A stretch of 64,000 nt of DNA from Pullulanibacillus camelliae (GTDB lineage Bacteria > Bacillota > Bacilli > Bacillales > Sporolactobacillaceae). The stretch lies in the NCBI RefSeq assembly GCF_014642655.1, contig NZ_BMIR01000010.1, positions 1-64,000 of the forward strand. Reading direction: 5' to 3'. Below are positions 8,306-17,741 of this stretch, one piece after another. The translations under genes were made by a program, and so were the position numbers. Numbering within the stretch: position 1 is the stretch's first letter; each line of letters starts with the position of its first letter. The notes beneath the pieces are model-generated. The model ran no database searches. It had not been told where the DNA came from and was given only the letters and a program-made list of their open reading frames with translations.

Positions 8306-8520
8306 CTTTCAACGTCAGAATCATAACTTTGCGGAAGACCTTATAAGTTCGAGCTTTGACTTTCACCACTGAAGGCTCAGCGACATCCTTCGTGTGCGAT
8401 TTGAAAAAAGCACATCAGGAGTGCCCAGCCGGTGCATTCGTAGTGTGTGAGTGCGAAGATACGAACATCAGGCTGTGCCTAGTGAAGCGGTGAAGGATCA
8501 GCTAAGTTTTTTAAGTTTGT
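8306..8520 (+). repeat. Repeat family A, divergent copy 2
   Basis: Left-end words CGTCAGAATCATAACTTTG and CTTATAAGTTCGAGCTTTGA, then GTGTGCGATTTG...GCACATCAGGAGTGC and AAGTTTTTTAAG at the right end, match family A. The middle carries an extra partly repeated block (GTGTGTGAGTGCGAAG...CATCAGG...GTGCC), so the copy is longer than 157 bp. It occupies most of the 360-bp gap between the divergent genes ending at 8227 and starting at 8590; no other element is seen there. Confidence 0.65.
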
Positions 8521-8589
8521 ATAGAGTTATAAAGCTTGCTCAAAACTAAAAGCAGCATTAAAATTCACTGATAGCTAAGGGGCAGGCGA

Positions 8590-9309
8590 ATGAAAGCATT
8601 TTTTGACTATCATCCACACTATGAGTCATTTCAACTGTTTGCATGGCAGCATATTGTGACGATGCTCATCCTTTTAATTCTTGGGATACTTATCTTTGTT
8701 TTTAAGGATCAATTACGGGTACCTCGGAGACGAATCCCCATTTGCTCAGTTTTGGCCTGTCTTCTTTTCATTGCTTATGGGGCCTTGCAGCTTTGGCTAA
8801 TTGCTGAGAGAGCATGGGATTGGAAAAAGGATTTGCCGCTCCAACTCAGCGATAGTGTTGTAATTCTAGCAATAGTGATGTTAGCAATGGCAAGCGAAAG
8901 GCTTTTTCAGTTTATGTATTTTGCTGGACTTGGAAGTTCTCTTCAAGCGATTATCACCCCAGATCTTGGCCGATTCGGGTTTCCACACTTTCGTTATTTC
9001 GAGTTTTTTGTTGCCCATGGCGGAGTAGTGCTTGCCTGTTTATTTATGGTCGCCTGCTATCGTTATCGCCCGACACTGCGCTCCTTATGGATTACCTTTA
9101 TGATCATAAATGGTTATGGTGGGCTGGTCTTTTGCCTCAATAAATGGTTAGGGGCGAATTACCTTTATATGATGAAAAAACCGCGCAGTGCCTCATTGTT
9201 AAGTGTGCTAGGTCCGTGGCCATGGTATTTACTTTCACTTGAGCTGGTGATGCTTATTTCCTTTTTTATTTTATATTGTCCTTTTTGGCTCAGGCAAAAA
9301 ACACGCTGA
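8590..9309 (+). CDS. TIGR02206/YwaF-family membrane protein
   Basis: A 239-residue protein with about six or seven membrane helices. The N-terminal FFDYHPHYESFQLFAWQH and the central LPLQLSDSVVILA, HFRYFEFFVAHGGVVLACL and NKWLGANYLYMMKKP segments are hallmarks of the TIGR02206 family (B. subtilis YwaF). Function is unknown; several conserved His residues lie within helices. It begins at ATG 8590 after GGGGCAGGCGA and is separated by 60 bp from the two-component genes, with which it may be co-transcribed. Confidence 0.8.
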   Translation: MKAFFDYHPHYESFQLFAWQHIVTMLILLILGILIFVFKDQLRVPRRRIPICSVLACLLFIAYGALQLWLIAERAWDWKKDLPLQLSDSVVILAIVMLAMASERLFQFMYFAGLGSSLQAIITPDLGRFGFPHFRYFEFFVAHGGVVLACLFMVACYRYRPTLRSLWITFMIINGYGGLVFCLNKWLGANYLYMMKKPRSASLLSVLGPWPWYLLSLELVMLISFFILYCPFWLRQKTR

Positions 9310-9369
9310 TCTCTATCTGCAGATAGAAGCATTAATCGCTCGCTTTGATAAAATGAGGAATGAAAGTAG

Positions 9370-10524
9370 GTGAGCGAATTGGAAAGAAGAATATCAGTCA
9401 GGGTGATAGGATCAATCCTTTTGATGATCTTGCTATACGATCAAACGGTTTCTTCTGATATAGCGGCCGTGCTTTTATATGGTGGTGTTATACTGATTTA
9501 TTTGATAGTCATTTGGTTTCGTGGATTGCGTCAGCACTGCTGGGCTTATCTCGTCATGGCCTTTTTTATTTTTGGTATCATTTTAGTGCTCTATTTTCAG
9601 AATCATGGTGCAATGGTAAGTAATTTATTATGGCCGTTGATTGTTTTATTAGGTCTTGCTCCAAAACGTTTGACGTACTTATCAGCGGCTTTAATGGTGG
9701 CCGCGTTGCTCGTGTTAGTCATTGTTGAATATAATAATAATCTATCCTTGCTCTCTCTACTTGGCATCATCGGTATATTTTTCGGAGCGCGTGCACGGAG
9801 AATTCGTCGTGAAGCCGAGCACGCTCGGCAAGAGCATCTCGAAGCATTAGACGAAGCGCACCAAGCCTTGCAAAAAGCGCACCATGATCTGCAGGAAGCG
9901 TCAGCTCAATCCATGTATTATGCAGCCTTAGCAGAGCGGGCACGTTTATCTAGAGAAATTCATGACGGCTTAGGGCATCAGCTGACTTCATTGGTTGTGC
10001 AGCTGCAAGCTCTGCAGTTAATGCTTCCAAATGATCCGAAGAAGGCGGAAGAGGTCGTTCAGCAATTGCTCAGAGTAGCTCGCCAAGGCTTGGCAGAAGT
10101 TAGGTTGGCGGTGCGTGAATGGGCAGAGGATGAAAAAGGATTGGGGATCATCGCGCTTAAAGGACTCGTCTCGCAAACGGAGGCGCATTCCCACTTAACA
10201 TGCGACTTTGTGCAGGAAGCGAGTGCCGATTGGTCGAATGCTGTAAGTATTGCGCTGTATCGCATCGTGCAAGAGGGACTAACAAACGTCCTTCGTCATT
10301 CCACAGCAACTGAGGTAAAAGTTAAGATAACTGAACAGGATGAGCAAGTGCTCCTTACCCTAGCGGACAATGGAAGGTATGATGAAGGGCCCCATCTGAA
10401 TTTCGGCTTTGGTACTAAAGGGATGGTGGAGCGTGCCAAAGCGTTGGGTGGAAGCTGTGCTTTCTTAAAAAATGAGGACGGCGGTTTAACAATAAGGGCT
10501 GTGTTGCCGATGAACGGGGGATGA
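9370..10524 (+). CDS. NarL-type sensor histidine kinase (HisKA_3)
   Basis: A 384-residue kinase with about five N-terminal membrane helices (residues 10-140) and no large extracellular sensor. A coiled-coil linker (about residues 142-190) leads to the dimerisation/phosphoacceptor motif LSREIHDGLGHQLT with its His near residue 199. The HATPase domain follows (N-box EGLTNVLRH, then DNGRYDEGP and FGTKGMVERA). This is the DesK/LiaS/YxjM class that works with LuxR-type regulators. It starts with GTG 9370, and the regulator begins 4 bases after its stop, so the two form one operon. The signal is unknown; the short loops suggest intramembrane or envelope sensing. Confidence 0.9.
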   Translation: MSELERRISVRVIGSILLMILLYDQTVSSDIAAVLLYGGVILIYLIVIWFRGLRQHCWAYLVMAFFIFGIILVLYFQNHGAMVSNLLWPLIVLLGLAPKRLTYLSAALMVAALLVLVIVEYNNNLSLLSLLGIIGIFFGARARRIRREAEHARQEHLEALDEAHQALQKAHHDLQEASAQSMYYAALAERARLSREIHDGLGHQLTSLVVQLQALQLMLPNDPKKAEEVVQQLLRVARQGLAEVRLAVREWAEDEKGLGIIALKGLVSQTEAHSHLTCDFVQEASADWSNAVSIALYRIVQEGLTNVLRHSTATEVKVKITEQDEQVLLTLADNGRYDEGPHLNFGFGTKGMVERAKALGGSCAFLKNEDGGLTIRAVLPMNGG

Positions 10525-10528
10525 GGTT

Positions 10529-11200
10529 GTGGAGAATAAAATACATATTGGGCTAGTGGATGATCAAGCGATTATTCGCCAGGGACTACGCTATATTATT
10601 AACAGTCAGCCTGACATGGAAATCGTTATGGAAGCTGGTGATGGAGAAGAGGCGGTTGAGCACTCGATAGAAGCAAAGCCAGATCTTATTCTCATGGATA
10701 TCCGCTTGCCAAAGCAAACGGGAATTGAGGCAACACGGGAGATATTAAAGCAATGTCCAGATATTAGAATCATTTTGCTTACAACATTTGATGTGCAGGA
10801 ATACGTTTTCGAAGGGATCAGGGCAGGGGCCATTGGTTATTTATTAAAAGATGCCGAGACCGATGAATTATTGGAAGGGATCCGCTCGGCGATCACTGGG
10901 GCTGCAATTTATAAAAGCACAACAGCGAGCCAAGCACTTGCTCAATTTATCACCGCACAGCAAATCGCTCCTGATGCGTCAGTGCTTCCAGCTCAAGATG
11001 AGGTGGAAGCACTAACAGAAAGGGAAATCGATGTGCTCCAGCTCATGGCCTATGGGCGGAGAAATTCTGAAATTGCTGAGCAATTGTATATATCACGAGG
11101 AACCGTAAAAACTCATGTTCATCGTATTTTGCAGAAGCTCGGGGTAGAGGATAGAACCCAGGCGGTGGTCATGGCCATACGGCAGGGCTATGTAAAATAA
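10529..11200 (+). CDS. LuxR/NarL-family response regulator
   Basis: A 223-residue regulator. The receiver domain (residues 1-125) has the acidic pocket DDQ near residue 11, the phosphoacceptor Asp in LILMDIRLP near residue 57, a Thr in LLTTF and the Lys in YLLKDA. The C-terminal HTH (about residues 155-215) has LTEREIDVLQLMAYG and ISRGTVKTHVHRIL. It starts with GTG 10529 behind GGGGGATGAGG that overlaps the kinase stop, suggesting translational coupling. It is the cognate partner of the kinase. The target genes may include the neighbouring CcdC-like or YwaF-like genes, but no binding site is recognisable. Confidence 0.92.
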   Translation: MENKIHIGLVDDQAIIRQGLRYIINSQPDMEIVMEAGDGEEAVEHSIEAKPDLILMDIRLPKQTGIEATREILKQCPDIRIILLTTFDVQEYVFEGIRAGAIGYLLKDAETDELLEGIRSAITGAAIYKSTTASQALAQFITAQQIAPDASVLPAQDEVEALTEREIDVLQLMAYGRRNSEIAEQLYISRGTVKTHVHRILQKLGVEDRTQAVVMAIRQGYVK

Positions 11201-11205
11201 TCATG

Positions 11206-11230
11206 CTCTATCTTGAGATAGAGATGTTTT
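11206..11230 (+). terminator. Hairpin after the two-component operon
   Basis: CTCTATCT (11206-11213) pairs with AGATAGAG (11216-11223) and is followed by ATGTTTT. The U-tract is short, so termination may be partial. Confidence 0.5.
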
Positions 11231-11269
11231 GTGAAAAAAATATGCCTCACGTTAGATGTTATTTTACTG

Positions 11270-11338
11270 ATCCTCTTATACCATTAAAGAAAGTTGCTGC
11301 TTAGCGGCTCTAATAAGGATATAAGAGGATGATTTTTT
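11270..11338 (+). promoter_or_regulatory. Long inverted repeat sequestering the RBS of the CcdC-like gene
   Basis: ATCCTCTTATA (11270-11280) is perfectly complementary to TATAAGAGGAT (11320-11330). The 3' arm contains the AGAGGA Shine-Dalgarno and is followed by GA, six T residues and the ATG at 11339. The hairpin could act as an intrinsic terminator, or hide the RBS in read-through mRNA. The 39-nt loop is long, so the strength is uncertain. Confidence 0.5.
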
Positions 11339-11827
11339 ATGGATTTACATGTGATTTTTACAAGTATGCTCATGTTCGCACTGTTAATCGTTTTCATTTT
11401 TCGTCAGCTTCAACCGCGTCAACCGACACGCCTGCGTTTTTATATTATGCCGGTTATTGCTATTATAGTGGCTTATGAGAGGCTTCCAAGGCCCATTGTT
11501 CCCGAGATCCAGATTATTGAAGGTATCCTTTCAGTAATAATTGGCATAGGGTTCGGGGTACTTCAGGCAAGGTATACGAAAGTCTACCATGTTAATGGAG
11601 AATGGCTGATGAAGGGAGACTGGAAGTACCTGCTGACATGGCTTGGATTGTTTGCGATGCGGATGATCATTATGGTCGTCTTTAATCATATTGATCACGG
11701 AAAAAGTATGGTTGTGGAATGGATTATTTGGGCCGAAATTGCAGTGGTTTGGGGAGTTCGTTCTCTTTTGTTAATGCTCCGCTATCCCCAATTACGCAGT
11801 GTGTTAGCCAGACCTAAGAATGAATGA
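11339..11827 (+). CDS. CcdC-like (DUF1453) membrane protein
   Basis: A 162-residue protein with four or five membrane helices and the family segments RQPTRLRFYIMPVIA (about residues 27-41) and IIGIGFGVLQARYTKVY (about residues 77-93), plus an aromatic-rich WKYLLTWLGLFAMR stretch. DUF1453 includes B. subtilis CcdC, whose gene neighbours cytochrome c maturation genes but which is dispensable. No cytochrome gene is present here. The start follows a U6 tract and an AGAGGA that lies in an inverted-repeat arm. Possibly in the same transcription unit as the two-component system, read through a weak hairpin. Confidence 0.7.
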   Translation: MDLHVIFTSMLMFALLIVFIFRQLQPRQPTRLRFYIMPVIAIIVAYERLPRPIVPEIQIIEGILSVIIGIGFGVLQARYTKVYHVNGEWLMKGDWKYLLTWLGLFAMRMIIMVVFNHIDHGKSMVVEWIIWAEIAVVWGVRSLLLMLRYPQLRSVLARPKNE

Positions 11828-11971
11828 AGCAGCAATGCTTTATAAGTCCTAGATCAATGAGGGGCCAAAAACTCAGGTGGCATCTCTTTATTTTGACTCT
11901 TTTGATGTTAAGCGTGTAAATTTCATGACACTGGATAGAGTTTTAATAGTATGTTCATTATTTAGGAGTCA

Positions 11972-12061
11972 GTGGAAGAAAAAGTAAAGCATTTTTTACT
12001 GTGCCTGGCGACTGTATTGATTTTCCTAAGGTATATAAGAAATTCTTACTCATCATTATGA
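11972..12061 (+). CDS. Possible 29-residue membrane peptide
   Basis: GTG 11972 follows AGGAG with only 3 nt spacing and opens a 29-codon frame. It encodes a basic-hydrophobic peptide with one potential helix (HFLLCLATVLIFLRYI). The surrounding gap (11828-12254) shows no other gene, RNA or repeat that I recognise. Coding status is unproven; the spacing is too short for a good RBS. Confidence 0.2.
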   Translation: MEEKVKHFLLCLATVLIFLRYIRNSYSSL

Positions 12062-12254
12062 GGGATGGATGGTGGTTGAGGCCGACCAAGATCCTTCACG
12101 AGCTCATCCTCTCAAGGCAAGAAAATATTGATAAGTTTGAAAGCAGCTGCAATCCGCTCAAAATTTAATCAAAATAGTTAATAAACATATACCCAAATGG
12201 ATAGGTTTGACCTTCATTATAAAGTTGCCGGATTATAATCCTTGTGGAGACTTG

Positions 12255-12263
12255 TGATATAAT
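12255..12263 (+). promoter_or_regulatory. Extended -10 promoter of the OsmC-family gene
   Basis: TGATATAAT (TG-n-TATAAT) lies about 42 bases before the ATG at 12305. A second TATAAT at 12234 has a TTGACC too far upstream (21 bp) to be ideal. Confidence 0.45.
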
Positions 12264-12304
12264 GAGTAGAAAAATCAGGGGAATTGAAAAAAGGTGGTTT
12301 TTCT

Positions 12305-12730
12305 ATGAAAACAACAATCAAATGGACTGACCCAATGAGTTTTTCGGGAATTACGCCATCAGGGCATGAATTGAAGCTAGATGCTGCTCCAGATGTCGGC
12401 GGACAGAATACGGGCGCGCGTCCCACAGAATTTTTATTATATGCACTAGCGGGGTGCACAGGCATAGATATCATTTCAATCCTTAAGAAGATGCGCCTTG
12501 AGCCCACTGATTTTTCTATGGATGTTGAGGGCAGCCGTGCTGAGGAACATCCTAAAAGGTTTACAGCTATTCATGTGCACTATGCATTAGAAGGGGATCT
12601 TCCCGAAGACAAAGTGGTTCGTGCAATTAAGCTTTCCAAAGATAAATATTGTTCAGTTGCCCATTCTCTCAGTGCTGATATTACGGCAAGCTACTCTATT
12701 AATGGTCAAAAAGGGGAGCAATCCGTTTAA
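12305..12730 (+). CDS. OsmC/Ohr-family peroxidase-like protein
   Basis: A 141-residue protein starting at ATG 12305 behind AAGGTGG. The two conserved cysteines of OsmC/Ohr proteins are present in LAGCTGIDIISIL and DKYCSVAHSL, spaced as in the family, together with the GGQNTGARPTEFLLYA segment that opens the domain. Family members reduce organic hydroperoxides using the cysteine pair. Whether this is OsmC, Ohr or the YhfA-like subgroup cannot be decided; the C(S/T)V and TGID wording fits the YhfA-like branch. It stands alone upstream of the tRNA cluster. Confidence 0.88.
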   Translation: MKTTIKWTDPMSFSGITPSGHELKLDAAPDVGGQNTGARPTEFLLYALAGCTGIDIISILKKMRLEPTDFSMDVEGSRAEEHPKRFTAIHVHYALEGDLPEDKVVRAIKLSKDKYCSVAHSLSADITASYSINGQKGEQSV

Positions 12731-12808
12731 TTTAATGTTTCTATGAAAAAAATAAAAAAAGCTCTTGCTTTTTGAAAAAATATAAGCGATAATGTTAATT
12801 GTCGCTGC

Positions 12809-12884
12809 GGAGGATTAGCTCAGCTGGGAGAGCACCTGCCTTACAAGCAGGGGGTCGCAGGTTCGAGCCCTGCATCCTCCACCA
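12809..12884 (+). tRNA. tRNA-Val (TAC)
   Basis: Cloverleaf with acceptor GGAGGAT/ATCCTCC, anticodon stem CCTGC/GCAGG with loop CTTACAA (anticodon TAC), T-loop GGTTCGAGC and encoded CCA. First of four tRNAs within 333 bp. Confidence 0.97.
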
Positions 12885-12900
12885 TTTATTTTATACATAA

Positions 12901-12976
12901 GGACCCGTGGTGTAGCGGTTAACATGCCTGCCTGTCACGCAGGAGATCGCCGGTTCGATTCCGGTCGGGTCCGCCA
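12901..12976 (+). tRNA. tRNA-Asp (GTC)
   Basis: Acceptor GGACCCG/CGGGTCC, anticodon loop CTGTCAC (GTC) on stem CCTGC/GCAGG, T-arm GGTTCGATTCC and encoded CCA. Confidence 0.97.
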
Positions 12977-12980
12977 TCTA

Positions 12981-13056
<76 letters not shown>

Positions 13057-13065
13057 TTGATGTGT

Positions 13066-13141
<76 letters not shown>

Positions 13142-13176
13142 TTTTTATAGCTATCACTTATTACATATTATTGTCA

Positions 13177-13206
13177 CGCTAAGTCTGTTTAAGGACTTGG
13201 CGTTTT
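13177..13206 (+). terminator. Terminator of the tRNA cluster
   Basis: CGCTAAGTC (13177-13185) pairs with GACTTGGCG (13194-13202, one G-T pair) and is followed by T5. Confidence 0.8.
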
Positions 13207-13279
13207 TGGTTTTTTTATGGTCTTTGACAAAGAATTGAAGAGGAAATAGTGTAATTAAAAATTTATCAGATAGTGTCAT

Positions 13280-13310
13280 AACGCCCCCAGGATTTACAAC
13301 TGGGGGCGTT
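13280..13310. terminator. Strong GC-rich hairpin between tRNAs and opuCR
   Basis: Perfect 11-bp stem AACGCCCCCAG / CTGGGGGCGTT with a 9-nt loop. Neither strand has more than a three-base T-run, so it may be the weak terminator of opuCR on the minus strand or a transcription barrier. Confidence 0.5.
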
Positions 13311-13363
13311 TGCTATGGATTCATTTATCTATAGGAAGAGCTGGCAGTCATTCAGGCTGTCTG

Positions 13364-13906
13364 TCATTCATTCATTTTTGGAACATGTTTAAACACTTCA
13401 CCGCTTTCGAAGAATTCCACCAATCGGCTGATCCAATCATAGTAAGCCACCCACCGTTGTGTTTCCTCTAGCAGCTCGTTAATTTCTTGCTCGTCCTCTT
13501 CGCTTAATGACTCATTATTCTTTAATTGTAACATTTTTTGACGCCATTTTTGCTCAAATAACCGATTTTTATTGATGGCCTGTCTCCAATTGGAAATAAA
13601 GAGTGAAATGAACGTTTGATAATAATCTTGTTCTACATTATATAAGTCCTTTCGAACGCCCTTTTCAAAGACCTTATCAGCGATGTTAAGATCAATCATT
13701 TCACGAACCACTTGACTCATGCGTGTTTTGCTCATCCCTGTCGCTTCGGATAACTGATCAAGAGTCATGGGCTGCTTATTCATATAAATAATGCCGAGCA
13801 CACGACCCACCGTTGGTGAGATGCCAAATGCACGCATATTATCAGCGATTTTTTCAATGAATGGTTCTTTAACTTGTTCTATCATGTCGGACGATGTTTG
13901 TGCCAT
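13364..13906 (-). CDS. opuCR: GbsR/OpuCR-type MarR-family regulator
   Basis: A 180-residue winged-helix regulator. The N-terminal FIEKIADNMRAFGISPTVGRVLGIIYM, the recognition region (LSEATGMSKTRMSQVVREM, about residues 57-75) and an acidic C-terminal half with aromatic residues are as in B. subtilis GbsR and OpuCR, which repress choline/betaine uptake genes. ATG 13906 is chosen because AAAGGAG lies 7-8 nt before it; an upstream GTG (13927) has no RBS. It is divergent from opuCABCD and faces a pair of 20-bp repeats that are its likely operators. Confidence 0.88.
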   Translation of the reverse strand: MAQTSSDMIEQVKEPFIEKIADNMRAFGISPTVGRVLGIIYMNKQPMTLDQLSEATGMSKTRMSQVVREMIDLNIADKVFEKGVRKDLYNVEQDYYQTFISLFISNWRQAINKNRLFEQKWRQKMLQLKNNESLSEEDEQEINELLEETQRWVAYYDWISRLVEFFESGEVFKHVPKMNE

Positions 13907-14030
13907 AGCCAGACTCCTTTCAACCACTTACTCCAAGTTAACTTACCATATTTTTAGCAAAAAGAAAAACATGAATTTGCTTGTATTTGGGCGAAATCAC
14001 TAGAAATTTAAAGAATAGGTATGATTATGA

Positions 14031-14113
14031 TTTATACAATATATATTTTATAAAAATTATAGGTTATATGTATTTTATTCAAACTTTATACAATATAAAT
14101 TTTACATTATACT
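14031..14113 (+). promoter_or_regulatory. opuC promoter with duplicated putative OpuCR operator
   Basis: Two nearly identical 20-mers, TTTATACAATATATATTTTA (14031-14050) and TTTATACAATATAAATTTTA (14085-14104), are 54 bp apart. The second overlaps a -35-like TTTATA (14085-14090) that is 17 bp from TATACT (14108-14113). Repression by steric blocking of this promoter is the natural reading. The assignment to OpuCR is inferred from its position. Confidence 0.6.
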
Positions 14114-14190
14114 GATAATGTTGATTAAAAAGAATAGAACATTTATTGCCCTCGCGTTTCCGAGGATTCAGTTTAAATTTTGGAGGTGGC

Positions 14191-15339
14191 ATGAATTTGC
14201 TGACATTAGACCATGTATCAAAGGTTTATGCGGAAGGCAAAAAAGCAGTGGATAATATGTCTCTTGAAGTAGAGAAGGGTGAGTTTGTTGTCTTTATCGG
14301 TCCGAGTGGGTGTGGAAAAACAACAACCATGAAGATGATTAATCGCCTTATTGAACCATCGCAAGGTCGGATTCTTTTGGAAGGCGAAGATATTATGGAT
14401 AAAAATCCAGTTGAACTGCGACGCTCTATTGGATATGTCATCCAACAGATTGCTTTATTTCCCCATATGACCATTCGTCAGAACATCGCTCTCGTCCCGA
14501 AACTTCTTAAATGGCCAAATACAAAAAGGCGAGCTAGAGCAGAAGAGCTTTTGGAACTAGTGGATATGGACGAAAGCTTTCTCGAACGCTATCCTCATGA
14601 GTTGAGTGGAGGACAACAACAACGGATTGGCGTGCTCCGCGCCCTTGCGGCTAATCCCCCTCTGATTTTAATGGATGAACCATTTGGTGCACTTGACCCC
14701 ATCACAAGAGATTCATTACAAGAGGAATTTAAAAGACTGCAAAAACGTTTGAAAAAGACCATTGTTTTTGTCACTCATGACATGGATGAAGCCATTAAGC
14801 TTGCAGATAAGATTGTGATTATGCGTGAAGGTCAAATCGTACAGATGGGAGAACCAGAAGAGATTTTACGTCATCCGGCCAATGATTTTGTAGAAGAATT
14901 TATTGGTAAGGATCGTCTCATCCAAAGTCGTCCGACTGTCAAAACTGTTGACCAAATCATGAGTAAAACACCAGCTGTGATATTAGAAGAAAACACATTA
15001 GCTGAGGCTATTCAAGTCATGCGTGATAAACGGGTGGATTCACTTCTTGTTGTGGATCAGGAGAAACGTCTTGAAGGGTTTATTGATGTGGAAACCATTG
15101 ATGAACAGAGGAAAAAAGCACGTACAGTTGGAGAAGTGATGACGAGAGAAATCTATTCTGTTCCTTCTAACGCTTTATTACGTGATACCGTCCACAAGAT
15201 CATTCGTCGAGGTATAAAGTATGTGCCTGTTGTGGACAGCGATCAAAGGCTGGTAGGGATTGTCACACGTGCAAGTCTTGCTGATCTTGTCTATGACTCA
15301 ATTTGGGGAGAAGATGTGGCGGATCAAAAACATGCGTAA
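14191..15339 (+). CDS. opuCA: Osmoprotectant ABC transporter ATPase OpuCA
   Basis: A 382-residue ATPase of the OpuCA/ProV type. Walker A GPSGCGKTTT is near residue 37, the Q-loop is in VIQQIALFPHM, the signature LSGGQQQRIGV near residue 137, Walker B LILMDEPFGALDP, and the switch His in VTHDMDEA. Two C-terminal CBS domains (about residues 255-375) match those that sense ionic strength in this family. ATG 14191 sits right after GGAGGTGGC; upstream codons in frame lack an RBS. First gene of the four-gene operon. Confidence 0.95.
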   Translation: MNLLTLDHVSKVYAEGKKAVDNMSLEVEKGEFVVFIGPSGCGKTTTMKMINRLIEPSQGRILLEGEDIMDKNPVELRRSIGYVIQQIALFPHMTIRQNIALVPKLLKWPNTKRRARAEELLELVDMDESFLERYPHELSGGQQQRIGVLRALAANPPLILMDEPFGALDPITRDSLQEEFKRLQKRLKKTIVFVTHDMDEAIKLADKIVIMREGQIVQMGEPEEILRHPANDFVEEFIGKDRLIQSRPTVKTVDQIMSKTPAVILEENTLAEAIQVMRDKRVDSLLVVDQEKRLEGFIDVETIDEQRKKARTVGEVMTREIYSVPSNALLRDTVHKIIRRGIKYVPVVDSDQRLVGIVTRASLADLVYDSIWGEDVADQKHA

Positions 15340-15366
15340 GATGATTTTTAGATGAGGAGGACTCTT

Positions 15367-16023
15367 ATGGGAGCTTTTATAGATTTTTTATCGGCAAATG
15401 GTGGACAGCTCTTGCTTAAAACCTGGGAGCAACTCTATATCTCTATCATAGCTGTTGTCCTTGGCATCATCGTCGCCATTCCTTTAGGCATTGGCTTATC
15501 TCGTACACCAAAGCTTTCTGGCGTGGTCATTGGACTTGTCAATGTCATTCAAACCTTTCCTAGCTTAGCCATTCTTGCCTTTTTTATTCCGATTCTTGGA
15601 GTGGGGAAATACCCAGCGATTGTCGCTCTATTTATCTATTCAATGCTGCCGATCTTGCGCAACACTTATACGGCAATCAAAGGTGTGGACAAGAATCTAT
15701 TAGAGGCGGGTAAAGGGATGGGCATGAAAAGCTTTGAATTAATTTTTAGTCTCGAATTGCCGCTTGCTGTTCCAGTAATAATGGCTGGTATTCGTCTATC
15801 GACAGTCTATCTGATTGGTTGGGCTACGCTTGCCTCTTTTGTTGGAGCAGGAGGATTAGGAGACTTTATTTTCGATGGGCTAAATCTCTTTCAGCCTTCA
15901 TTGATTCTAGCGGGAGCAATTCCTGCCACGTTGCTAGCGCTTATTATGGATTTTATCTTAGGAAGACTAGAAAAATGGTTAACACCGAAAGGCATTAAGC
16001 GATCTGAGGAGACTGCTTATTAA
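15367..16023 (+). CDS. opuCB: Osmoprotectant ABC transporter permease OpuCB
   Basis: A 218-residue permease, close to the 217 of B. subtilis OpuCB, with about five or six helices. The EAA-like cytoplasmic loop [20 protein letters not shown] (about residues 112-131) contacts the ATPase, and the conserved [10 protein letters not shown] segment follows. ATG 15367 is preceded at 6 nt by GAGGAGG; the ATG at 15352 is part of the RBS region. It forms the membrane channel together with OpuCD. Confidence 0.93.
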   Translation: MGAFIDFLSANGGQLLLKTWEQLYISIIAVVLGIIVAIPLGIGLSRTPKLSGVVIGLVNVIQTFPSLAILAFFIPILGVGKYPAIVALFIYSMLPILRNTYTAIKGVDKNLLEAGKGMGMKSFELIFSLELPLAVPVIMAGIRLSTVYLIGWATLASFVGAGGLGDFIFDGLNLFQPSLILAGAIPATLLALIMDFILGRLEKWLTPKGIKRSEETAY

Positions 16024-16998
<975 letters not shown>

Positions 16999-17010
16999 GG
17001 AGGGGCGAAC

Positions 17011-17685
17011 ATGGATACTTTGAGTGAATTAGTCACCTATTATGGGCAAAATTATAGTTATGTTTGGACCGAATTTTATCGGCATTTTTTAATGGCGGCA
17101 TATGGCGTGATATTTGCTGCGATTGTTGGCATCCCTGTTGGGATTCTCATTGCACGTTATTCCAAGTTAAGCCCATGGGTCCTAGGGATTGCGAATATCA
17201 TTCAGACGATCCCTGCACTTGCCATGCTGGCGATGTTAATGCTTGTATTAGGGCTCGGAGCGAATACGGTTGTCTTTGCCTTATTTCTTTATTCACTCTT
17301 ACCGATTATTCGCAATACGTATACAGGGATTCGTGGTGTGGATAGTGCTTTATTAGAAGCAGGGCATGCGATGGGAATGACCCGTTTCCAAGTATTAAAA
17401 ATGGTAGAATTACCACTCGCGCTCGCGGTAATCATGGCAGGACTGCGCACTGCGCTAGTTATTGCAATTGGGATAACTGCTATTGGTGCTTTTATTGGAG
17501 CAGGAGGACTTGGGGACATCATTATTCGTGGAACAAACGCGACAGATGGGGGTTCTATTATTCTCGCTGGCGCAATTCCTACTGCTGTAATGGCCGTCAT
17601 ATCCGACTTGATCATGGGCTGGTTAGAACGCCTGCTATCCTCTGTTAAGGGGAAAGGGTTGAAAAAACTTAAAGCAGCAGCTTAG
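17011..17685 (+). CDS. opuCD: Osmoprotectant ABC transporter permease OpuCD
   Basis: A 224-residue permease paralogous to OpuCB. It has an EAA-type loop LLEAGHAMGMTRFQVLKMVE and the GAFIGAGGLGDIII segment. It starts 12 bp after opuCC with RBS GGGAGGGG and is the last gene before the terminator at 17704. The gene order CA-CB-CC-CD equals that of B. subtilis and Listeria. Confidence 0.93.
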   Translation: MDTLSELVTYYGQNYSYVWTEFYRHFLMAAYGVIFAAIVGIPVGILIARYSKLSPWVLGIANIIQTIPALAMLAMLMLVLGLGANTVVFALFLYSLLPIIRNTYTGIRGVDSALLEAGHAMGMTRFQVLKMVELPLALAVIMAGLRTALVIAIGITAIGAFIGAGGLGDIIIRGTNATDGGSIILAGAIPTAVMAVISDLIMGWLERLLSSVKGKGLKKLKAAA

Positions 17686-17703
17686 CCAACTGAACCGGTT
17701 TAA

Positions 17704-17741
17704 AACAGTGCTTCACACTGCTAAAGTGAGCACTGTTTTTT
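17704..17741 (+). terminator. Terminator of the opuC operon
   Basis: Perfect 9-bp outer stem AACAGTGCT (17704-17712) / AGCACTGTT (17729-17737), extended inward by CACT/AGTG, then T6. The T-run is the first base of a repeat A copy. Confidence 0.9.
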
